The notes under the pieces are model-generated. The model worked only from the letters and a program-made list of their open reading frames with translations, was not told where the DNA came from and did no database searches. DNA of 64,000 nucleotides. It comes from Williamsia herbipolensis. GTDB lineage: Bacteria; Actinomycetota; Actinomycetes; Mycobacteriales; Mycobacteriaceae. How positions within the stretch are numbered: position 1 is the first letter of the stretch; each line of letters starts with the position of its first letter. Below are positions 57,716 through 64,000 of this stretch, piece after piece. The translations under genes were made by a program, and so were the position numbers. The DNA is taken from the NCBI RefSeq assembly GCF_000964005.1, contig NZ_JXYP01000010.1, positions 1 to 64,000 on the forward strand, read 5' to 3'.

Positions 57716-59239
57716 GTGATCGTCACGCTCAGGCGTACGCTGGCGCCCTTCGCCGCCCGTGCGGGTGCGGCGGTCGCGGCGGGCTATTCGCTGTATCTGA
57801 GTTTTCCGCCGCGGGAGTGGTGGTTTCTTGCCCCACTCGCGATCGCAGCGCTGCTCATCACGCTCCGAGGCCGATCGATCCGCGCTGCTGTCGTACTGGG
57901 CTACTTGGGAGGGCTCGGCTTTTTCGTTCCGTTGTTGCCGTGGGTGGGCGAGTACGTTGGCCCCGTTCCGTGGCTGGCGTTGGCCGCAGCCCAGGCAGTG
58001 GCATTTGCGGTCTTCGCTGCGTGTGTTCCGTTGCTGCACAGCTGTCGTGGTGCACCGATATGGATTGCCAGCGCCTGGGTTGCTGTTGAGGCGGCGCGAT
58101 CGCGGCTGCCGTTTGGAGGGTTTCCGTGGGGGCGGATTGGTTTCGGCCAAGCCGATGGCCCGCTTCTGTCGATTGCGTCGCTCGGTGGTGCGCCAGGCTT
58201 GTCGTTTGTGGTCGTCGCTATGGGTTCAGCAATAGCTCTAGCGGCTGTGGCAGTCCGAACTAAACAGTGGCATGCGTTGGCGCTTCCAGCTGCGATCGGG
58301 ATCAGTGTGGCCGTTGTCAGTGTCGTGCCGTTGAGTAGCGGTGGCGGCGACCGGCAGATCAGCGTCGCCCTGATACAGGGCAACGTGCCGAGATTGGGAC
58401 TCGATTTCAATGCTCAACGGCGGGCTGTGCTCGACAACCATGTTCGTAAAACCTTGGAACTAGCCAACATGATTGCTCTTGGTAAGAGCGCGAGGCCTGA
58501 TTTCGTTCTGTGGCCGGAGAACTCGTCGGATATCGACCCCTACCGTAACGATGACGCGTTCGACCAGATCTCCACCGCCGCGCGAGTCATCGGTGTGCCG
58601 ATTGTCGTAGGCGCGGTGATCCGTAGTGCCGATGGGACCACACGAAACTCGTCTATCGTCTGGGATCCAAAAACCGGTCCAGGACAGACCCATGACAAGC
58701 GCAAACTGGTGCCGTTCGGGGAGTATCTGCCCATGCGTGATCTCATGATCAGGCTCTCATCCTATGCCGAACAGGTCGGAAATTTCGTGGCCGGATCGGG
58801 CAACGGCGTTGTAGAAATCGGTGACGTTCCCATCGCTGTCACCACCTGCTACGAGGTAGCGTTCGACGGGTTGGTGACCCAATCGGTTCGTGCAGGCGCG
58901 CAACTAATTACAGTCCCGACGAACAACGCAACTTTTGGACGGACCGAGATGACTTACCAACAGTTGGCGATGTCGCGAGTTCGCGCGGTCGAACACAACA
59001 GAGCGGTGCTGATCGCGGCGACCAGTGGTGTCAGTGCCGTTGTGGACCGTGACGGAACGGTGGTGCAACGCTCTGGACTGTTCACTGCGGATGTCCTGAT
59101 GGCTCGTGTGGCTTTGAGCTCCGATCTCACCGTTGCCACACGCATTGGAACCGTGCCCGAGTGGCTGGCCGTCAGCGTGGTCGTTGCGTTCCTCGCGGGT
59201 GCGGCGTGCCGCCACCGTACGCGGGGGAAGCTGCCCTAG
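57716..59239 (+). CDS. lnt: Apolipoprotein N-acyltransferase
   Basis: A 507-residue membrane enzyme that adds the third acyl chain to lipoproteins. About seven helices precede a carbon-nitrogen hydrolase domain. The catalytic triad is visible: Glu in LWPENSSD, Lys in DKRKLVPFGEY and Cys in TTCYEVAF. It starts one base after resB ends. Together with lspA at 62154 and the lipoproteins encoded nearby, it suggests a linked lipoprotein-processing need. Confidence 0.92.
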   Translation: MIVTLRRTLAPFAARAGAAVAAGYSLYLSFPPREWWFLAPLAIAALLITLRGRSIRAAVVLGYLGGLGFFVPLLPWVGEYVGPVPWLALAAAQAVAFAVFAACVPLLHSCRGAPIWIASAWVAVEAARSRLPFGGFPWGRIGFGQADGPLLSIASLGGAPGLSFVVVAMGSAIALAAVAVRTKQWHALALPAAIGISVAVVSVVPLSSGGGDRQISVALIQGNVPRLGLDFNAQRRAVLDNHVRKTLELANMIALGKSARPDFVLWPENSSDIDPYRNDDAFDQISTAARVIGVPIVVGAVIRSADGTTRNSSIVWDPKTGPGQTHDKRKLVPFGEYLPMRDLMIRLSSYAEQVGNFVAGSGNGVVEIGDVPIAVTTCYEVAFDGLVTQSVRAGAQLITVPTNNATFGRTEMTYQQLAMSRVRAVEHNRAVLIAATSGVSAVVDRDGTVVQRSGLFTADVLMARVALSSDLTVATRIGTVPEWLAVSVVVAFLAGAACRHRTRGKLP

Positions 59240-59249
59240 AGGTATTGAG

Positions 59250-61418
59250 TCAATTGGCTGCGCTACCCGATTGGGCCGTGTCCGCCTTGGTTGCTTGTTC
59301 CCCACCACAGCAGGTGCAGTCGGATTTTGTGGACACTTCGGTCGGGATCGATCGCGGTCCAGTTGGGCTTGTCGCCGCCACAATCTCCAGCGACGAGACC
59401 TGGGCTGCCGGGGGTGCTGGGGGGCAGCAGAGGTCTTCGGCTACGTCTGCCGTCGCAGCGATTGTGACGTGGTGAGTCGTGGCCGTCGCCGGTGTGGTGC
59501 GCAAACCGGGTAGCGACTTTGTTCGCGCGGCCCTGATGGCGTTCCCGATTACCAGGACTTCGGCGAATTCATGAATGAACACCACGGTCGCGAGTCCCAG
59601 TACACCGGTGGCCGCGAGCGGGATGAGGATGACGATGATCGCTAGTGACAGTCCGATGTTTTGCAGCATGATTCGACGCGCACGACGAGCGTGCGCGAGC
59701 AGTTGCGGGAGGTGACGGAGATCCTCTCCCATCAAGGCGACGTCAGCGGTCTCGATCGCGACGTCAGTTCCCATAGCGCCCATGGCAATTCCGATGTCGG
59801 CAGTTGCCAGCGCTGGTGCGTCGTTGACGCCGTCGCCGACCATGGCAATCTTTCGGCCTCGTGCAATCTGGCTCAACAGCGCGGCCTTGCCCTCGGGGAG
59901 CAGTTCTGAGTGCACGGTCGTGATGCCGGACTGAGCGGCGAGCGCATCGGCGGTGCGCTTGTTGTCGCCGGTCAACATCGCGACCTCGATGCCCAGATCG
60001 CCGAGTCTGCTGATCGCCTCGGGTGCCTCGGCACGCAATTCGTCGCGGACAGCTATCGCGCCGAGCACAATGCCGTCTTCTTCGACGAGAACGACTGTGG
60101 CCCCCGCACTCTGTAGTTCAGCGACTGCTTTGTCGACTCCGTCGGATGAGATCCATCCGGGCTTGCCTAGCCGTACTGTCACGCCGTCGATGCTGCCTGA
60201 CAGTCCGCGGCCTGCGTGGGCCACCACATCCTCGGCCGGAGTCACTTGGTCGACGGCGGTCAGGATCGCTTGGGCGAGGGGATGTTCGCTGCGTGCTTCG
60301 AGTGAAGCTGCCAGATTGAGCACACGTACTTGCGAAACGTCCGCCCGGACGATCACATCGATGATCTGCGGCTTGTTCTGGGTCAGTGTTCCGGTTTTGT
60401 CCAGTGCTATCGATTTGATGCGGCCGAGTTCTTCGAGAGCCGCGCCGCCCTTGACCAGCGCGCCCTGACGGCTCGAGGCACCGATCGCAGCCACCACAGT
60501 GAGTGGCACCGCGATCGCGAGCGCACATGGTGATGCTGCGACAAGTACAACGAGTGCACGTTCGATCCATAGCATCGGATCACCGAGAAGCGATCCGATG
60601 CCCGCGACCAAGGCGGCGAGAATCATGATCGCAGGCACGAGGGGTCGCGCGACCCTGTCTGCCAGTCGTTGCCCGGCACCCTTGCGGTTCTGGGCCTGCT
60701 CGACGATGTGCACAATCCGTGCCAGTGAGCTGTCGGAGGCTGCCGCTGTCACCTCGACCTCGATGGCGCCTCCACCGTTGATCGCACCAGCGTGGAGATC
60801 GTCGCCCGGTCCGGCCTCAACAGGAACAGATTCGCCGGTGATCGCGGACAGGTCGAGACTCGTGGTGCCGGCGCGGATGATGCCATCGGTGGCGGCGCGT
60901 TCACCCGGACGGATGATCATGATGTCGCCGAGAACGAGTTCGCCTGGGCTGAGCACTATTTCGGTGCCATCACGTCGTACTGAGGCCTGTGGTGGCACAA
61001 GCGACAACAACGAACGAAGTCCACGACGAGTTCGCGTGACGGCGTAGTGTTCGAGGCCTTCGGCGACGGAGAACAGGATGCCGAGCATTGCGGCCTCGGG
61101 GATCTTGCCGAGCGCAACAGCCCCGACTATGGCGATGGTCATCAGAGTGCCAACTCCGATGCGGCCGTACCGCAGGTTGCGAACTGTGGACGGCACGAAC
61201 GTGGCAGCGGCGACAATGGCGGCGATGATCTCGAGTGCTGTCGCGACGCCGTCCATCCCGGTGCGGCCGATCGTCCAACCAACGACGAGTGACAGCGCCG
61301 CGATAGAGGCGTATTGGAGCTCGCGAACCTGCCACAGACGCGCAGGCCCCTCGTCAGGGGCACCTGCTGCGCTGTTTTGGGCGGGCGTGGTCTCCGGGGT
61401 GCAGCACGCGTCAGACAT
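59250..61418 (-). CDS. CtpG-like heavy-metal P-type ATPase
   Basis: A 722-residue P1B ATPase with an SPC motif in place of CPC (about residue 298), DKTGTLT (about 339), SEHPLAQAI and GDGVNDAPAL. The last helix carries HEFAEVLVIGN, the arrangement found in mycobacterial CtpG. Both ends are Cys-rich: SDACCTPE at the N terminus, LCCPP and CTCCGG near the C terminus, probable metal-binding tails. The start overlaps the cadC stop (ATGTCTGA). Cd/Zn/Pb efflux is the likeliest role. Confidence 0.87.
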   Translation of the reverse strand: MSDACCTPETTPAQNSAAGAPDEGPARLWQVRELQYASIAALSLVVGWTIGRTGMDGVATALEIIAAIVAAATFVPSTVRNLRYGRIGVGTLMTIAIVGAVALGKIPEAAMLGILFSVAEGLEHYAVTRTRRGLRSLLSLVPPQASVRRDGTEIVLSPGELVLGDIMIIRPGERAATDGIIRAGTTSLDLSAITGESVPVEAGPGDDLHAGAINGGGAIEVEVTAAASDSSLARIVHIVEQAQNRKGAGQRLADRVARPLVPAIMILAALVAGIGSLLGDPMLWIERALVVLVAASPCALAIAVPLTVVAAIGASSRQGALVKGGAALEELGRIKSIALDKTGTLTQNKPQIIDVIVRADVSQVRVLNLAASLEARSEHPLAQAILTAVDQVTPAEDVVAHAGRGLSGSIDGVTVRLGKPGWISSDGVDKAVAELQSAGATVVLVEEDGIVLGAIAVRDELRAEAPEAISRLGDLGIEVAMLTGDNKRTADALAAQSGITTVHSELLPEGKAALLSQIARGRKIAMVGDGVNDAPALATADIGIAMGAMGTDVAIETADVALMGEDLRHLPQLLAHARRARRIMLQNIGLSLAIIVILIPLAATGVLGLATVVFIHEFAEVLVIGNAIRAARTKSLPGLRTTPATATTHHVTIAATADVAEDLCCPPAPPAAQVSSLEIVAATSPTGPRSIPTEVSTKSDCTCCGGEQATKADTAQSGSAAN

Positions 61419-61812
61419 GGCCGACCTCCGAGTCGGTGGTGTTCTGGAATTCAGCAGTGAGGGAGTCGGCGTACAGGGCTTGTACCAGTGCACGTGACCG
61501 GTCGGTCAGCGAGTACATGACCAGTCGTCCCTGCCTGCGTGCGATGACTAGTTCTGCGCTCTTTAGCTGACGGAGATGATGCGACACGAGGTTCTGTGCT
61601 TGGCCGACGATCCAGGCAACATCGCACACGCATAACTCACCCCCGGTAAAGAGGGCGGTCGCGATGGTCATTCGGGTGGGATCTCCGAGTGCCCGGGCAG
61701 CGGCTGCAACTGGTTCAACGCGCACGAGACCCGGCAACGAACCCCGAATCTCCTCGGCCCGAGGCAGATCGAGACATAGAAGGTCGCAGGAGTCGAAAGG
61801 CTCGATTGTCAT
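61411..61812 (-). CDS. CadC-like ArsR-family sensor (Cd/Pb/Zn)
   Basis: A 133-residue repressor. The CxC site (ELCVCDVAW) and an N-terminal Cys pair (CDLLCLD) match the four-Cys set of CadC, which binds Cd, Pb and Bi. GDPTRMTIA and NLVSHHLRQLK follow. It heads the operon with the ATPase, overlapping it by 8 bases. An inverted repeat lies five bases upstream of its start. Confidence 0.87.
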   Translation of the reverse strand: MTIEPFDSCDLLCLDLPRAEEIRGSLPGLVRVEPVAAAARALGDPTRMTIATALFTGGELCVCDVAWIVGQAQNLVSHHLRQLKSAELVIARRQGRLVMYSLTDRSRALVQALYADSLTAEFQNTTDSEVGHV

Positions 61813-61817
61813 ATCAA

Positions 61818-61839
61818 CATACTAACGCATATTGGTATG
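61818..61839. promoter_or_regulatory. Candidate CadC operator
   Basis: CATACTAA and TTGGTATG are inverted arms (7 of 8 matching) around CGCATA, directly before the cadC start. The sequence also partly resembles the zinc-type palindrome at 44982, so one sensor could bind both. Confidence 0.5.
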
Positions 61840-62153
61840 AGCCGGATAGTGCCCGCTGGCGGACCGTTGTCAACGGTCGCGTTGTGACACAGCAGCGCAC
61901 TGTGCGGCTTCCGCCGGATGTCGATTCAGTCGCGTGCGTCATGTCAGGCGAGCTGGAGAAGCCGCCGGCGCTAACAGCCGCGAGCTCTCGGAGCCGCAGG
62001 GGCGGTGCGCACGAGCGGATTGATACGCACCTCCTCGAAGGGACATGCACACTGGAAAAGTGCTGACAACACTTGGCAATGCAATGAGCGTGTCGCCTGG
62101 CGACTTCGACACCGACCACCGAGTTCAGCGCGGCATCTTGGGGGTGGCCGCGC
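61840..62153. other. Gap between cadC and lspA
   Basis: A 60-codon plus-strand frame (GTG at 61884, ending CTLEKC at 62066) has no recognisable family. No BlaI-type box is seen. Confidence 0.4.
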
Positions 62154-62645
62154 ATGAGAGGCGTGGCGACTGACCGTCTGACACGCACCCAGCATCTGCG
62201 TTGGGTGTTCGTGGTCCTCAGCGCAACCCTCGTCGCCGTTCCGCTGCTTGTCGAACCACTTGCCCGCCGACGACTCGGGGGTGGTGGCACGTTCGACCTG
62301 GGGCCGCTGCAACTCAAGCTGGCCTATAACAGCGGGGTTGCGTTCAGCTTCGGCGACCGGTTGCCGGCGTGGGTAATTCTGGCGGTCACCGCCACGATCA
62401 CTCTCGTCGTCGGCGCTTACACCTGGTGCGCCGCTGCCACGAGTTCGCCCGCTTTGGTGGTGGCCTTGTCGGTGGTCTTTGCCGGCGCCGGTGCCAACGT
62501 GATCGATCGGGCGGCCGACGGCAAGGTCACCGACTACTTTCACACCGGATGGTGGCCGACGTTCAACCTCGCTGATGTTTACATCATCTTCGGGCTTGTG
62601 CTGCTCCTGGGCGCGCTCTGGCGCGACTCGACACCAGACCCCTAG
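62154..62645 (+). CDS. lspA: Signal peptidase II (lipoprotein signal peptidase)
   Basis: A 163-residue four-helix aspartyl protease that removes lipoprotein signal peptides after lipidation. The catalytic Asp pair is visible in NVIDRAADG and FNLADVYI. A GTG at 62163 preceded by GAGAGG is an alternative start. With lnt at 57716, it serves the lipoproteins encoded nearby (Ldt, TlpA, DUF305, multicopper oxidase). lgt is not in the window. Confidence 0.9.
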   Translation: MRGVATDRLTRTQHLRWVFVVLSATLVAVPLLVEPLARRRLGGGGTFDLGPLQLKLAYNSGVAFSFGDRLPAWVILAVTATITLVVGAYTWCAAATSSPALVVALSVVFAGAGANVIDRAADGKVTDYFHTGWWPTFNLADVYIIFGLVLLLGALWRDSTPDP

Positions 62646-63002
62646 TAACTCATCGATGTTCGAGAATTCGCGCGCCAATGTCTCGGTTGGCCCCCACCGC
62701 CCCCATGCTTAGACGCTCGGTGGTAGACGCAACGTCGAACGCGTCGACACCTTCGTTCCGAAGGCAGCATCGGACACCGCGCGCGGCCTGACACCTCTGG
62801 TGCCTTGCTCCGACACAGCGAGTGTTGGCGGTCCTTCCTCAGAGACGACGGCCCCCGACGTCGGCGCGGAGATGGCGTTCTGCGGTTGACTTCCGCAGTG
62901 GTGTCAGTCGCATGGCTGAAGGAGGTGAAGACCGTCACGAAACGGGGGTAGCGGCAGACGATCATCAAACCGTGGGCGCCCGTTCGGATCCTGTCTGCCG
63001 AG
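62646..63002. other. 357-base gap between lspA and the DUF1275 gene
   Basis: Genes on both sides end here. I see no start with a ribosome binding site and no homology in the short frames. Confidence 0.45.
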
Positions 63003-63710
63003 TTAGCCCAGGATGGTCCTGCGGTCGGTATGAAAGAACGTCACGGCGGTGGCCGCGGCGCACAGCGCGCCGGCGCCGAACAGGATGTAGCCGTCGTTGA
63101 TGATGGTGCCGACGATGCCGCCGAACGTGGCGCCGGCGATGAAACCCGCGTAGAGCAGGGTGTAGCCGAGCCAGTCGTACATGGTGCCGCCGCCGCGGGC
63201 GTGTCGTTCGATGCCCTGCCCGAGTTTGACGAGGGTGCCGGTGACGTAGCTCAGCGGTATGGACACCTCGCCGTTCTTGACGAATGCAGCGTTGAGTGCG
63301 CCGACGGAGAACGCGACGATGACGATGGGGACGTAGGTGACTTCGTTGCCGTCGAACCCGTTGAGAATGAGGTCGGTCATGCCCGCGGTGAACAATCCGA
63401 TGGTGGTGAGCACCGTCGCCCCGTGTGGATGGTTCTTCCAGAACCGGCGCCGCAGGTACATGGCGATGGCCACCCCGGAGACGAACGCCACGATCAGGAT
63501 CCCGGCGTTGAGCGCGGACGGGCCGATCACTCCACGGGATCGGGTTGTGTCGAATCCCTGCAGCACAGCGCGTTCGGTGTTGCCGGTCATGAAGGTGACG
63601 AAGTAGCCCTGCGAATCGAGGAACGCTGCAGCGCCGATCATTCCGGCAACCGCAGCGAGTAACCAGGACAGGCGGGCATCAGGACCGGTCGCATCTTCTT
63701 TACTGATCAT
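63003..63710 (-). CDS. DUF1275 (YoaK-like) membrane protein
   Basis: A 235-residue protein of about six helices with the FVTFMTGNTER motif typical of DUF1275, whose function is unknown. The ATG at 63710 is chosen because a BlaI-type box at 63723-63737 lies only 12 bases upstream and would fall inside the longer frame. Confidence 0.83.
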   Translation of the reverse strand: MISKEDATGPDARLSWLLAAVAGMIGAAAFLDSQGYFVTFMTGNTERAVLQGFDTTRSRGVIGPSALNAGILIVAFVSGVAIAMYLRRRFWKNHPHGATVLTTIGLFTAGMTDLILNGFDGNEVTYVPIVIVAFSVGALNAAFVKNGEVSIPLSYVTGTLVKLGQGIERHARGGGTMYDWLGYTLLYAGFIAGATFGGIVGTIINDGYILFGAGALCAAATAVTFFHTDRRTILG

Positions 63711-63722
63711 GTTTCCCGAAAT

Positions 63723-63737
63723 ACTATGTAAAATAGT
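63723..63737. promoter_or_regulatory. BlaI-type box upstream of the DUF1275 gene
   Basis: ACTATGTAAAATAGT lies 12 bases from the start codon, so a bound repressor would block transcription start or translation initiation directly. Confidence 0.75.
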
Positions 63738-63887
63738 AGTAATCGGGCATCCGGCGGGCGACGTGACGTGACCAACACGACCTGGCCGCACGCCGTCTAG
63801 GTCACGTCAAGTTCCCGCACCGGGGACGCGGGTTCTTTCTCATGCCGGCCGGCTCCGCCCCCCGGTGGGCCCGCAACCGATGCATTG

Positions 63888-63934
63888 ACCTAGAAGAACC
63901 TGGACAAAGGGCGATTATCTAGATCATTCTAGGT
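63888..63934. repeat. Inverted repeat near the window end
   Basis: ACCTAGAA (63888-63895) and TTCTAGGT (63927-63934) are perfect 8-base arms, with AGATCATTC-like sequence inside. No gene is supported in 63738-64000. Confidence 0.4.
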
Positions 63935-64000
63935 ACCGCCGTGACGGGGACTCATCCGTTTACACCCCAGGAATTGGTCACCTGCGCAGCCACCGGTCGA

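Overview
The window is high-GC DNA with many GTG starts and tightly overlapping (ATGA/GTGA) operons. The gene families point to an actinobacterium of the Mycobacteriales (Gordonia, Williamsia, Rhodococcus or Mycobacterium type): a SigC-like sigma factor, a fused CopD/CtaG protein beside a CtpB-like ATPase, a VKOR-DsbA pair, mycothiol-type arsenate reductases and a mycothiol-type nitroreductase homologue. No rRNA, complete tRNA, CRISPR array or replication gene is visible, so plasmid and chromosomal island cannot be told apart. Scars of mobility are present: an intact IS110-family transposase, an IS110 tail fragment joined to an arsI/cadI fragment, and a truncated tyrosine recombinase.

Layout. 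0.1-2 kb: cytochrome oxidase subunit I (ctaD copy 1). 2.1-7.3 kb: copper block (csoR, CopB-type ATPase, copZ, copA) with three CsoR-type G-tract operators. 7.7-9.3 kb: DUF4396 membrane protein and the recombinase remnant. 9.3-14.2 kb: arsenic island (arsI, arsR, arsO, two arsC, a frameshifted arsN, acr3, arsR), followed by the IS110 transposase. 16.1-19.9 kb: one operon of a nitroreductase-like DsbA-fold protein, a 55-residue Cys/His protein, an MMPL transporter, a DUF302 protein and a CstR-like repressor. 20.2-23.5 kb: zinc/cobalt-type CDF exporter with its ArsR-family sensor, a DUF318 permease and a SHOCT protein. 23.6-27 kb: copper-tolerance genes (multicopper oxidase, DUF6153-like proteins, DUF305 lipoprotein). 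27.2-29 kb: two beta-carbonic anhydrases flanking an HxlR regulator. 30-40 kb: PepSY and DUF5134 membrane proteins, zf-HC2 protein, CopD/CtaG fusion, CtpB-like ATPase, sigC-like gene, VKOR-DsbA and a broken HxlR gene.

40-59 kb is the most interesting part. A BlaI-family repressor and a BlaR-like M56 protease sit among genes that repeatedly carry the same palindrome upstream, ACTA(T/A/C)-N5-ATAGT. I read ten copies, all between genes: nine from 40.1 to 63.7 kb and one at 8.5 kb. They precede an L,D-transpeptidase, a CtaG-like assembly protein, an M23 peptidase/blaI/blaR operon, a zinc-type CDF, the second ctaD, an OatA-like acyltransferase, ccdA, a divergent dsbA/tlpA pair, a resB-lnt operon, a DUF1275 protein and the DUF4396 gene. 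This looks like one local regulon joining peptidoglycan remodelling to cytochrome maturation, oxidase assembly and lipoprotein processing. No beta-lactamase is visible.

59-64 kb: a CtpG-like P-type ATPase with its CadC-like sensor, lspA and the DUF1275 gene. Overall the window is a metal and metalloid tolerance region (Cu, As, Zn/Cd/Co) interleaved with an envelope and respiration module. The regulatory assignments rest on sequence reading alone.
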